A stretch of DNA of 40,223 nucleotides from the NCBI GenBank assembly GCA_050258035.1, contig JBLMYA010000064.1, positions 1 to 40,223 of the forward strand, in the 5' to 3' direction. This DNA is from DATBLE01 sp050258035. GTDB taxonomy: Bacteria; Actinomycetota; Thermoleophilia; Gaiellales; Gaiellaceae. The notes beneath the pieces are model-generated. The model was not told the origin of the DNA. It worked only from the letters and a program-made list of their open reading frames with translations, and searched no databases. The position numbers and the translations under genes are program-made. Positions 8,607 to 15,643 of this stretch are shown piece by piece. The first letter of the stretch is position 1, and the number at the start of each line of letters is the position of its first letter.

Positions 8607-8720
8607 ATGCGTGTCGAACGAAAGGTTCCCCCCACGATGACCAGGTCACTCAAGCTGAGCGCCGTCGTCACGCTCGTCGCCTACGTGAGCGGAGTCGCCG
8701 CGCTGCTCTGGCGCCGCTGA
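8607..8720 (+). CDS. Possible small membrane peptide (27 or 37 residues)
   Basis: An ATG at 8637 opens MTRSLKLSAVVTLVAYVSGV AALLWRR, ending in TGA 8718-8720; an in-frame ATG at 8607 would add ten residues (MRVERKVPPT). The peptide is one hydrophobic helix bracketed by basic residues, as in small single-span membrane proteins. It occupies the otherwise empty space between the divergent start of gdhA and the end of the PRC-barrel gene. A purine-rich GAACGAAAGG precedes ATG 8637 at 8616-8625, too far off to be a clear ribosome site. Composition and the clean helix argue for it; the short length leaves real doubt. Confidence 0.4.
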   Translation: MRVERKVPPTMTRSLKLSAVVTLVAYVSGVAALLWRR

Positions 8721-8724
8721 GGCG

Positions 8725-9102
8725 CTAGCTCGGACGCCTCTGCCAGCCGCCTCTGCCGAAGAGGCGCCGGAGCCGGTCCCGGAGCGATTTCCCGGTCGCC
8801 TCCGCCGGATCGACCCGGTAGACCGGCGCGCCACCCTCGGGAGCGGGAAGCTGTCCTGCCTGCTCGGGGGTGACATTCGTGACCACGCCCCGCTCGTAGA
8901 TGCCCTCGACCTGGTCGGCGTCGACGAAGCGCAGGCCCTGGTCGGTCCGGATCACGATCCCGTCGAAGACGTCCTCCTGCTCGACGTAGAGGGCCTTCTC
9001 GACGGTGCCGACCTGTTCACGCCCGGCGGCGAACACGGGCGTCCCCTGCCGGAGCACGAGGTACGAGATCGGCGAGCCGAGATCCGGGCCGTCGTCGGAC
9101 AC
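8725..9102 (-). CDS. PRC-barrel domain protein
   Basis: About 125 residues. Residues about 10-75 form a PRC-barrel-like beta domain: ISYLVLRQGTPVFAAGREQVGTVEK then a strand-rich segment (DVFDGIVIRTDQGLRFVDAD), the pattern found in photosynthetic reaction-centre H subunit and RimM-like domains. The C-terminus is basic (LRDRLRRLFGRGGWQRR). Partner and role are unknown. Two GTG starts are possible, 9108 and 9102; I choose 9102 because a TAGGCT -10-like box (9109-9114) abuts 9108 and sits six bases before 9102, the spacing seen at other genes here. The longer form would add two residues. Confidence 0.75.
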   Translation of the reverse strand: MSDDGPDLGSPISYLVLRQGTPVFAAGREQVGTVEKALYVEQEDVFDGIVIRTDQGLRFVDADQVEGIYERGVVTNVTPEQAGQLPAPEGGAPVYRVDPAEATGKSLRDRLRRLFGRGGWQRRPS

Positions 9103-9108
9103 GGTCAC

Positions 9109-9114
9109 AGCCTA
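9109..9114 (-). promoter_or_regulatory. -10-like box TAGGCT upstream of PRC-barrel gene
   Basis: TAGGCT, then six bases, then GTG 9102 on the minus strand. Its position argues for the second of the two GTG codons as the true start of a leaderless message. Confidence 0.4.
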
Positions 9115-9163
9115 GTCGTGTGCCCCGGGCCGCGCCCGACGACCCGGGCACGGTTCCCGTGTG

Positions 9164-9250
9164 TGCCGGGGACGGGACTCGAACCCGTATGCCCCCGAGG
9201 GGACACCTGGTTTTAAGCCAGGCGCGTCTCGCCAGTTTCGCCACCCCGGC
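9164..9250 (-). tRNA. tRNA-Leu (UAA)
   Basis: An 87-nt class II tRNA on the minus strand: acceptor GCCGGGG/CCCCGGC, discriminator A73, anticodon stem CCTGG/CCAGG around loop CTTAAAA (anticodon TAA at 9213-9215), a long variable arm (TGTCCCCTCGGGGGCA region) and T-arm ACGGG-TTCGAGT-CCCGT. CCA is not encoded. Confidence 0.97.
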
Positions 9251-9256
9251 GGGGGC

Positions 9257-9262
9257 AGGATA
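9257..9262 (-). promoter_or_regulatory. -10 box (TATCCT) of tRNA-Leu gene
   Basis: TATCCT on the minus strand lies 6 bp upstream of the mature tRNA 5' end, predicting an almost leaderless precursor. Its upstream part would fall in the 3' end of the DUF3105 gene; no convincing -35 is seen. Confidence 0.5.
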
Positions 9263-9280
9263 GCCCGGTGCCGATGCGCG

Positions 9281-10021
9281 TTACGTGCCGGGCGTCAGGT
9301 CGCTGACCTTGTAGCGCTCCGGGCCCTTGCCGCGGAACTCGTCGCGGAACGCCGTGAACGCCTTCTCGTCGAACCGCGGACAGGCGGCGATCACGTCCTT
9401 GCCGTTCACCACCTCGCCGTTCTTGACCTCGACCGTCCACGCGGTCAAGTAGATCGTCGAGCCAGGCGCCTTGTGGGCCGGGTACGTGATCCCCGGCGTC
9501 GCGCTCGCGATCGGGGTGAGGAGCATCGCGTTCGGGCTCGAGTCGTAGAAGTCGGAGACCTTCTGCCGCTCGGCCGACGAGACGCTCGGCCCCAGCCAGA
9601 TGACGATCCCGCCGTGCTCCTCGTTGTGCACCGCCTGGCGCGGGTCGACCGTCCGCGTGTAGCTCCCCCAGATCGCCGGGATGCCGTAGTGCTTGCCGCT
9701 CGCAGGAGGGTACGTCGTGTACGTCACCTTGTCGGTGACCTTCGCGATGTGCTCACCGGACGGCCCCGCCGGCGACGTCGTCAGGGTGCAGCCGGCGGCA
9801 CGCATCGTCGCGGCGACCGCCTGCGGGTTCCCGGCCTTGCTGCTGCCGCCGCTGGCGAAGACGACGATCAGCGCGATCGCGACACCGACGACCACGGCCC
9901 CGACCGCGCCGAAGAGGAACTGGCGCCGCCGAGCCGGATCCACGCCCTGCCGCGGCGCCTGGCGCTGCTTGGGCGCCTGGACCTTGCGAGGAGGCGGGGG
10001 AGTGCGGGGCTTCTTGGCCAC
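9281..10021 (-). CDS. DUF3105 membrane-anchored protein
   Basis: 246 residues. A basic, proline-rich cytoplasmic head (residues 1-35) precedes one transmembrane helix at about 36-57 (LFGAVGAVVVGVAIALIVVF). The extracellular DUF3105 domain fills the rest: YTTYPPASGKHYGIPAIWGS, the histidine-rich HNEEHGGIVIWLGP, and AWTVEVKNGEVV. DUF3105 proteins are widespread in actinobacteria and of unknown function; the conserved HNxEHG motif suggests metal binding. The start is GTG 10021, with a TACCCT box nine bases upstream. A single-exon unit between dinG and tRNA-Leu; dinG ends 15 bp upstream on the same strand. Confidence 0.85.
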   Translation of the reverse strand: MAKKPRTPPPPRKVQAPKQRQAPRQGVDPARRRQFLFGAVGAVVVGVAIALIVVFASGGSSKAGNPQAVAATMRAAGCTLTTSPAGPSGEHIAKVTDKVTYTTYPPASGKHYGIPAIWGSYTRTVDPRQAVHNEEHGGIVIWLGPSVSSAERQKVSDFYDSSPNAMLLTPIASATPGITYPAHKAPGSTIYLTAWTVEVKNGEVVNGKDVIAACPRFDEKAFTAFRDEFRGKGPERYKVSDLTPGT

Positions 10022-10036
10022 GGGTCGGCCAGGGTA

Positions 10037-11917
10037 TCAGGCGCTCAGCAGGGTTTCGGCGGCGAAGAAGTCCGCGACGGCACCCCGCTCGGCGGTAACG
10101 GGACAGCTCGGCAGCGACTCGAGGAACGCGCGCCCGTACGGACGCGTCCAGAGACGTGGGTCGAGGATCGCCACCACGCCGCGATCGGCGTGCGAGCGGA
10201 TCAGGCGGCCGAACCCCTGGCGGAGCTGGAGAACCGCCGATGGGAGCGCGTACTCGCGGAACCAGTCGCCCCCTTCGTTGCTGATTCGCTCGCAGCGCGC
10301 CTCGACCAGGGGGTCGCCCGGCGCCGCGAACGGGAGCTTGTCGATCACGAGCAGGGACAGCGACTCGCCGGGGACGTCCACTCCCTGCCAGAAGGTCGAC
10401 GTAGCGACGAGCACGGAGGCAACCTCGTCGCGGAACCGCTCCAGCAGGCGCTCCCGCGGCGCCTCTCCCTGGACGAGGATCTCGTACGGGACACGCCCGC
10501 GGATGCCGCCCGCGACCGCCTCGAGCGCCCGGTACGAGCTCGTCAGGACGAGCGCCCGGCCGGCGGAGATACGACACAACGCCGACACCTCCTCGGCGAT
10601 GCGCTCGAGCGCTCCGTCGGCCCGCGGATCGGGAAGCCCTCGCGGGAGATAGAGGAGCGTCTGCGAACGGAAGTCATACGGCGATCCGACCGCGACCTCG
10701 CGGGCGTCGCGGCGAAGGCCGATCCGTTCCCGGACGAAGCCGAAGTCGTCGCCGGCGGTGAGCGTCGCCGAGACGAGCACGGCGGTCGGGCCGGCGTCCC
10801 AGAGCAGCTCGGCGAGCGAGCCGCCCACGTCGATCGGAGCCCAGGCGAGGACATCGGGCTCCGACCAGACGACGCGGTTCTCGTCGGCCTCCAGGCAGGC
10901 GGCCGCGTCGGCCGCCAGCCTGCGCGCACGCGCGGCGACGGCGTCGAGCTCGTCGCGGCTTCCCTCCAGGGCGCCGGCGAGGTCGGACAGGTTCGACTCG
11001 AGCGTCTGGACCGGCTCCGGCGGCACCGCGCGCAGCCGTCGCCGTCCCGACGCCGGGGACACGGCCGCGAGCAGCCTCCTCGCCGCCCCCTCGACGCGGT
11101 CGACTGCGCGCGCCGGGGCCGGGACCGACGCCTCCCGGCAGGCGCGGTCGGCGTCGCGGAGGAGCCGGTGGACGACCGGGCCGCTGATCCGCCCGCCGAG
11201 CCACGCGGCCGCAGACTCCTCGAGCCGGTGCGCCTCGTCGAAGACGACCGCGTCGTGCTCGGGCAAGACCGCCGGCGCATCGGTTCGGCTGCGCAGCCCG
11301 AGGTCGGCGAAGTAGAGGGCGTGGTTGACGATGATCAGCTCGGCGTGGGAGGCACGTTCCCGCGCCTCCTCGGAGAAGCAGAGCGAGGAGAAGACGCAGC
11401 GGCGCCCGAGACAGCGATCGGCGCCGACCGCGATCTCGGCCCACACGGAGTCCGGCGGCTCGACGTCGAGCTCCGCGCGGTCGCCGGTCTCCGTCGAGCC
11501 GATCCAGTCGCGAATCGCCTCGAAGGCGGCCGCATCCTCGGCCCGCGGGAAGAGACGGCCGCCGAGGAGCTCGAACCCGTGCAGCGCGTGGCGGCACAGG
11601 TAGTTCTGCCGTCCCTTGAGGACGGTCACCTGCACCGTCCGGCCCAGCGCGGCGGCCGCCGTCGGGACGTCCTTCGTCAGCAGCTGCTCCTGGAGCGCCT
11701 TCGTCGCCGTCGAGACCACGACGCGCTGCCCGGACTCGAGCGCCGGGATCAGGTACGCCAGGCTCTTGCCCGTGCCCGTTCCCGCCTCGGCCAGGAGGTG
11801 CTCCCCGGAGGCGAGCGCGGCCTCGACCTCGGCGGCGAGGGCGGCCTGCTCCGGCCGGGGCTCGTAGCCGGCGAGGACCTGCTCGACGCGCCCGCCGGGC
11901 CCGAAGAATCGGTTCAC
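10037..11917 (-). CDS. dinG: DinG/XPD-type ATP-dependent DNA helicase
   Basis: 626 residues, superfamily 2 iron-sulfur helicase. Motif I is AEAGTGTGKSLAYLIP, motif II VVFDEAHRLEE (DEAH). Fe-S cysteines are visible: one in YLCRHAL and three in DRCLGRRCVFSSLCF. LVSATL (motif III-like) and QGFGRLIRSHADRG (motif VI) complete the set. It should unwind 5'-to-3' structured DNA or R-loops in repair. There is no exonuclease domain. I place the start at GTG 11917 (MNRFFGPGG...), because it lies seven bases after a TACGCT box and the 32 upstream in-frame residues look non-coding and would reach into a divergent promoter. Divergent from the RNA candidate at 12043. Confidence 0.9.
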   Translation of the reverse strand: MNRFFGPGGRVEQVLAGYEPRPEQAALAAEVEAALASGEHLLAEAGTGTGKSLAYLIPALESGQRVVVSTATKALQEQLLTKDVPTAAAALGRTVQVTVLKGRQNYLCRHALHGFELLGGRLFPRAEDAAAFEAIRDWIGSTETGDRAELDVEPPDSVWAEIAVGADRCLGRRCVFSSLCFSEEARERASHAELIIVNHALYFADLGLRSRTDAPAVLPEHDAVVFDEAHRLEESAAAWLGGRISGPVVHRLLRDADRACREASVPAPARAVDRVEGAARRLLAAVSPASGRRRLRAVPPEPVQTLESNLSDLAGALEGSRDELDAVAARARRLAADAAACLEADENRVVWSEPDVLAWAPIDVGGSLAELLWDAGPTAVLVSATLTAGDDFGFVRERIGLRRDAREVAVGSPYDFRSQTLLYLPRGLPDPRADGALERIAEEVSALCRISAGRALVLTSSYRALEAVAGGIRGRVPYEILVQGEAPRERLLERFRDEVASVLVATSTFWQGVDVPGESLSLLVIDKLPFAAPGDPLVEARCERISNEGGDWFREYALPSAVLQLRQGFGRLIRSHADRGVVAILDPRLWTRPYGRAFLESLPSCPVTAERGAVADFFAAETLLSA

Positions 11918-12006
11918 GGCGGACAGCGTACGGAGGGCCGCGGCCGGAGGAACACGTGTTCGGCTCTCCGTGCGACAAATGTTCGCAACCTGCGCGATTT
12001 TCGTGC

Positions 12007-12036
12007 TTGACACGCGCGCCGGAACAGCTGTAGATT
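12007..12036 (+). promoter_or_regulatory. Consensus-like sigma-70 promoter (TTGACA, 18 bp, TAGATT)
   Basis: TTGACA at 12007-12012, an 18-bp spacer and TAGATT at 12031-12036. It is the best two-element promoter I see in the window. Start of transcription is expected near 12043. It faces the hairpin at 12046-12081, not an open reading frame. Confidence 0.7.
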
Positions 12037-12042
12037 CCCTCG

Positions 12043-12087
12043 CGTCAGATCCGGTAAGCCCTCGGGCTCGCCGGATCTGGCATTTTT
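12043..12087 (+). ncRNA. Candidate tiny RNA or attenuator: promoter followed at once by an intrinsic terminator
   Basis: From the predicted start near 12043 the transcript would be almost entirely one hairpin: outer stem CAGATCCGG/CCGGATCTG (12046-12054 with 12071-12079, extendable by two pairs) and inner stem AGCCC/GGGCT (12057-12061 with 12064-12068), then GCATTTTT. A product of about 45 nt is expected. No plus-strand gene lies upstream (dinG is divergent), so this terminator cannot be the end of a known gene. Either it is a free-standing small RNA or a leader terminator that gates readthrough into rmuC at 12151. I do not recognise the family. Confidence 0.5.
12046..12087 (+). terminator. 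Intrinsic terminator-like hairpin with U-run
   Basis: A two-tier stem of 9 and 5 perfect pairs followed by a run of five T at 12083-12087. The opposite strand lacks a T-run, so it is oriented for plus-strand transcription. Confidence 0.65.
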
Positions 12088-12134
12088 CGTTGCCCTTTCC
12101 GCCGGTTTGGCGCAGCTCCGTCCGACGGCGGCGC

Positions 12135-12140
12135 TACGTT
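12135..12140 (+). promoter_or_regulatory. -10-like TACGTT upstream of rmuC (shared GGCGCTACGTT)
   Basis: GGCGCTACGTT occurs at 12130-12140, ten bases before rmuC, and again at 13239-13249, nine bases before trxB. The shared 11-mer in the same place suggests a common promoter element giving very short or absent leaders. Confidence 0.4.
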
Positions 12141-12150
12141 CTGCGGCCCG

Positions 12151-13197
12151 ATGCTGATCGGACTGCTGATTGCGCTCGTCGTCCTGCTCGCCGCCGGTGC
12201 AGCCGTCGCGTGGCGCGCTCTCTCCGCTGCGCAGGCCGCCGACCGCCGCGTGCTGGAGCAGCGCCTCGGCGGAATCGAAGGACAGCTCGAGCACCGGCTG
12301 TTCGGCCTCGAGGAGAAGGTCGACCGCCGGCTGGAAGGCCTCGACGGGCGCCTGCTGCAGAGCCAGCACTCCGCCGGGCAGACCGCGACGGAGATCGTCG
12401 AGCGGCTCGGCAAGCTCGACGGCACCGCCGCGCAGATGCTCCAGCAGGCAGCCAATCTCTCCCGGCTGGAGCAGGCGCTTCGCCCCCCCAAGGCCCGGGG
12501 CGGTTTCGGCGAGATCCTGCTCGGCAAGCTGCTCGCCGACACGCTTCCCGCCGACGCGTACCAGCTGCAGTTCACCTTCAGGTCCGGCGACCGGGTGGAC
12601 GCGGTGATCAGGACCGGGCCGGAACGGCTGCTCCCGGTCGACTCGAAGTTCCCGCTCGACAACTTCGAGCGGCTCGTCGCCAGCGAGGACGAGGCGGAGC
12701 GCGTGCTCCACGAGCGCTCGTTCGTCCGTGACGTGAAGGGTCACGTGGACGCGATCGCGGCGAAGTACGTCCGCCCGGCGGAGGGCACGTTCGATTTCGC
12801 CTTCATGTACCTGCCGTCCGAGTCGGTCTACTACGAGCTCGTCAACGGCCGTACCGGCAGCCTCTACGCCTACACGCTCGAGAAGCGCGTCTTCCCCGTC
12901 TCGCCGTCGACGTTCCACGCGTTCATGCTCGTGATCGTCATGGGCCTGCGGGGCTTGCAGATCGAGCAACACGCACACGAGGTGATGGCGTACTGCTCCC
13001 AGCTCGCAAAGGACTTCGAGCGGTTCCGTGACGACTTCGAGACGGTCGGAACCCACATCGGCCACGCGCAGAAGAAGTACGGCGAGGCGGACCGCAGGCT
13101 GGGCAAGTTCGAGGCGCAGCTGGAACGGGCTGCCGAGTGGGACACGCTTCCCGGGCCGGACGCCGAGCCCGCCGTGCGCGCGATCGAAGCCGCCTGA
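12151..13197 (+). CDS. rmuC: DNA recombination protein RmuC
   Basis: 348 residues, a short RmuC (E. coli 475). Residues 1-24 are a hydrophobic N-terminal anchor (MLIGLLIALVVLLAAGAAVA), about 30-110 a coiled-coil with many leucines and glutamates, and about 115-300 the RmuC nuclease-like core: ARGGFGEILLGKLLADTLP, YQLQFTFRSGDRVDAVIRTG, LLPVDSKFPLDNFERL and FDFAFMYLPSESVYYELV. The DSKFPL motif is the best family marker (PD-(D/E)XK-like fold). Known to limit inversions between short repeats in E. coli. Upstream lies the hairpin unit at 12043-12087, which might control it. trxB follows after 61 bp with its own promoter-like box. Confidence 0.92.
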   Translation: MLIGLLIALVVLLAAGAAVAWRALSAAQAADRRVLEQRLGGIEGQLEHRLFGLEEKVDRRLEGLDGRLLQSQHSAGQTATEIVERLGKLDGTAAQMLQQAANLSRLEQALRPPKARGGFGEILLGKLLADTLPADAYQLQFTFRSGDRVDAVIRTGPERLLPVDSKFPLDNFERLVASEDEAERVLHERSFVRDVKGHVDAIAAKYVRPAEGTFDFAFMYLPSESVYYELVNGRTGSLYAYTLEKRVFPVSPSTFHAFMLVIVMGLRGLQIEQHAHEVMAYCSQLAKDFERFRDDFETVGTHIGHAQKKYGEADRRLGKFEAQLERAAEWDTLPGPDAEPAVRAIEAA

Positions 13198-13258
13198 CCG
13201 GCCCGCCTGCCCGCAGCCGAATCGGAATCGCCGGTCTTGGCGCTACGTTTACGTAGGT

Positions 13259-14227
13259 ATGGAATACGTCCGCGAGTTGATCGTGATCGGAGGCGGCCCC
13301 GCCGGCTACACCGCGGCGCTCTACAGCGCGCGGGCCAACCTCAAGCCACTCGTCATCGAGGGCTTCCAGTGGGGCGGCCAGCTGATGATCACGAGCGAAG
13401 TCGAGAACTACCCCGGCTACCCCGACGGGGTCATGGGCCCGGAGATGATGCAGCAGTTCCGCTACCAGGCGGAGCGCTTCGGCGCGGAGTTCGTCACCGA
13501 CGACGTCACCCGCGTCGACTTCTCCGAGCGCCCCTTCCGGGTCTTGGTCGGCGGCGACGAGTACCGCGCCGAGGCGGTGATCGTCGCCACCGGCGCGACC
13601 GCCCGGCAGCTGGGGCTCGAGTCCGAGCGGTCCCTCCAGGGCCGCGGCGTCACCTACTGCGCGACCTGCGACGGCGCCTTCTACCGCGACCTGGAGGTGG
13701 TCGTCGTGGGCGGCGGCGACTCGGCGATGGAGGAGGCGACGTTCCTGACCAGGTTCGCGTCCAAGGTGACGCTGGTCCACCGGCGCGACGAGTTCCGCGC
13801 TTCGCAGATCATGGCCGACCGGGCCCGCACCAACGAGAAGATCGAGTTCCTGACCCCCTACGTCGTCGACGAGGTCGTTCCCGGCGAAGACGGGAAGATG
13901 CGGGCGGTTGTGCTCCGCCACGCCGACAGCGGCGAGACGCGGGAAGTGGAGGCGAAGGGCCTCTTCGTCGCGATCGGGCACGACCCCACGACGGCGCTCT
14001 TCGTCGACCAGCTCGATCACGACGAGGCCGGCTACCTTGTGACGAGACCCGGCTCCACCGAGACCAACATCCCGGGCGTATTCGCCGCCGGCGACGTCCA
14101 GGATCACACCTACCGGCAGGCGATCACCGCCGCCGGCTCGGGTTGTATGGCCGCGCTCGACGCCGAGCGTTTCCTGGCCGCCCGCGAGGGCCACGAGGCG
14201 ACCGCCGTCCTACATCTAGAGGCTTGA
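13259..14227 (+). CDS. trxB: Thioredoxin reductase, stop codon supplied by an insertion sequence
   Basis: 322 residues, typical length. FAD-binding GGGPAGYTAALYSARA (residues 10-25), GGQLM, redox-active CATC in VTYCATCDGAFY (about 135-145), NADPH-binding GGGDSAMEEA and the second FAD motif GVFAAGDV are all present. It reduces thioredoxin with NADPH. The last codons CTA-GAG-GCT-TGA (residues LEA and stop) belong to the left inverted repeat and target TA of the decayed IS at 14219-14670, so the insertion provided the present stop codon. The catalytic part is untouched. No thioredoxin gene adjoins it, which is unusual, since trxA often follows trxB; the IS may have displaced it (inference). Confidence 0.95.
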   Translation: MEYVRELIVIGGGPAGYTAALYSARANLKPLVIEGFQWGGQLMITSEVENYPGYPDGVMGPEMMQQFRYQAERFGAEFVTDDVTRVDFSERPFRVLVGGDEYRAEAVIVATGATARQLGLESERSLQGRGVTYCATCDGAFYRDLEVVVVGGGDSAMEEATFLTRFASKVTLVHRRDEFRASQIMADRARTNEKIEFLTPYVVDEVVPGEDGKMRAVVLRHADSGETREVEAKGLFVAIGHDPTTALFVDQLDHDEAGYLVTRPGSTETNIPGVFAAGDVQDHTYRQAITAAGSGCMAALDAERFLAAREGHEATAVLHLEA

Positions 14228-14229
14228 TG
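14216..14229. repeat. Left terminal inverted repeat of the decayed IS
   Basis: CTAGAGGCTTGATG, a 14-bp perfect inverted match to 14660-14673. The element proper likely starts at GAGGCTTGATG (14219), with TA (14217-14218) as target duplication. Confidence 0.8.
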
Positions 14230-14670
14230 TGGGCTAGCGGCCGTCGTAGGCGGCGAGGGCGCGGGCGGGTCGGCGGGTGAGAGTGTTGGGCAGGATCCCG
14301 ATCGTGAGCGCGATGCATGTGCTCTTTGCCGGGGTGACCAGGCGCACGTCCGCGCACTGCATCCGTTCGTTGTAGGCGCGGCCCCAGAGCCCTTTGTCGG
14401 CGATCACCGTCTCGCCGTGGTCGACCAGATCGAGCAGCCGCTCGTACCCGTGCTCGTTCGCGGGCACGAGCGTGCAGGAGGGCGGCAGCCCGCGTCGATC
14501 GGCGCGAAGCACCAGCCTGACACCCCAGACCCACCTCGTCCGCGAACACATACGCTGCGACGACAAGGGCTTCCAGATCGTGCGTCACCTCGAGCTCCTA
14601 TCTCGAGGGGGACACTGACCGGGAGCCCTTCGTCGGCCAGGCGCGGGTCCCTACCGACGCATCAAGCCTC
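14219..14670. mobile_element. Internally deleted insertion sequence (MITE-like), about 452 bp
   Basis: Bounded by perfect inverted repeats beginning GAGGCTTGATG and flanked on both sides by TA, consistent with a TA target duplication. Inside is a minus-strand transposase remnant that keeps its true start, part of the catalytic core and its C-terminus but has lost the rest. With both ends intact it could still be moved by a full-length relative elsewhere. The transposase text resembles the DDE proteins annotated as IS982/IS4-like in actinobacteria; I cannot fix the family from memory. Confidence 0.75.
14234..14588 (-). pseudogene. Transposase remnant with two internal deletions
   Basis: The minus strand begins at GTG 14588 with MTHDLEALVVAAYVFADE, a typical transposase N-terminus. 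At about 14535 the protein-like sequence jumps to another frame: RWVWGVRLVLRADRRGLPPS, LVPANEHGYERLLDL, TVIADKGLWGRAYNERM, which is the DDE/RNase H core around the second aspartate (ADKGLWG). A second junction near 14322 joins this in frame to the normal C-terminus IALTIGILPNTL...RPARALAAYDGR and stop at 14234. The first deletion shifts frame and the third catalytic acid is missing, so it is inactive. The assignment of the pieces rests on my memory of full-length relatives. Confidence 0.75.
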
Positions 14671-14673
14671 TAG
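14660..14673. repeat. Right terminal inverted repeat of the decayed IS
   Basis: CATCAAGCCTCTAG, reverse complement of 14216-14229. Confidence 0.8.
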
Positions 14674-14843
14674 GCGACGAGCCCGCAGCGTCGTAGCCTT
14701 CGGATCTCCGGGCGGGGCCAATCAGTCGGGCGACGACCGACCAGCCCAGAGGCGGGATCGCGGTGTGGGTACGGGGTTTCCCCGATGCGGTTCCGCGCCT
14801 GCACTGATGCTGGCCGTCCGGCCGGTAGTCAATTCTGACCCAC

Positions 14844-15398
14844 GTGGCAGCAGGGCGGTCGCCAGAGCGAGTTGAGGCGCTGGTCATCTTGATCGCGCTG
14901 GGGCTTGCAATCGCGGCCGCCGCCGGTGGCTTCTTCGCAGGTAGGGCGACGAAGAGTTCTACGTCCGCGAGCAGCATGGTGATGGCTCCGGCGGGTCACG
15001 TCGGGGGGTCGAATCTTCCCGTTTCGGAGATCGGCAACCCGGTGCGTGGGGCACAGGTCTTTGTCTCCAAGCACTGTTCGGACTGCCATTCCTACGCCGG
15101 GCGGGGAGGAGAGGACGCACCACCGCTCGACTTCATGCGCGGTCACCTGTCAGCTGAGGAGATCGCCGGCATGTCCGGTCGGATCTGGAATCACCTGCCG
15201 GTGATGCTCGATCACTTCAGGGAGGAGAAGATCGAGGTTCCGACCTTCCAGGGCACCCAGATGGCCGATCTGATCGCCTACTTGCACAGCGGCCAGGGAG
15301 GGCCTCCTCGCGTCGGCAAGGGCATGGAACCGGGGATGAACATGGATCACTCCGGCTCCATGTCCGGCGGGATGACGGAATCGACGCCGACTAAGTAG
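14844..15398 (+). CDS. Membrane-anchored monoheme cytochrome c
   Basis: 184 residues. An N-terminal hydrophobic helix (about 12-31, LVILIALGLAIAAAAGGFFA) anchors or exports the protein. The heme c site is CSDCH at about residues 76-80, after GNPVRGAQVFVSKH. YAGRGGEDAPPLDF, then MGTQMADLIAYLHSG-like ending (QGTQMADLIAYLHSG), follow the class I cytochrome c plan, with a methionine of that last helix or nearby as likely sixth ligand. The C-terminal tail (MEPGMNMDHSGSMSGGM) is unusually rich in methionine and histidine, reminiscent of copper-binding tails. Start GTG 14844 is the only good in-frame option before the helix. Electron-transfer partner unknown; no oxidase genes are nearby. Confidence 0.8.
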   Translation: MAAGRSPERVEALVILIALGLAIAAAAGGFFAGRATKSSTSASSMVMAPAGHVGGSNLPVSEIGNPVRGAQVFVSKHCSDCHSYAGRGGEDAPPLDFMRGHLSAEEIAGMSGRIWNHLPVMLDHFREEKIEVPTFQGTQMADLIAYLHSGQGGPPRVGKGMEPGMNMDHSGSMSGGMTESTPTK

Positions 15399-15643
15399 GC
15401 GCTGGGCCAGAAGAGCTCGCCGTCGAGCAAGGCCCCTCCCGCGTCGATCAACGCATGCGCTGCGAACCTTGAGACCCGACTGCTCCGGGGTGGAACTTTC
15501 CACGCATCTGAGAAGACCTCAGACGATGTCGCGGCACCTGAACCCACTGAACAAGCGCTTGTCCGACGCGGGCGACCCGCCTAGTCATAAGGGCTGGATC
15601 TGACGGGCTCGCCCGGGCTCCGGCTCCGTTAGCATCCCGTCCC

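Noticed and set aside
11918..12013. Longer dinG form starting at GTG 12013
   Set aside because: The extra 32 residues are not helicase-like and would run through the divergent TTGACA element. GTG 11917 has a TACGCT box seven bases upstream.
15399..15643. Short frames in the spacer after the cytochrome gene (for example ATG 15525, 25 codons ending at 15601)
   Set aside because: No ribosome site, no recognisable motif and no coding bias on either strand; nothing else was seen in this 245-bp stretch.
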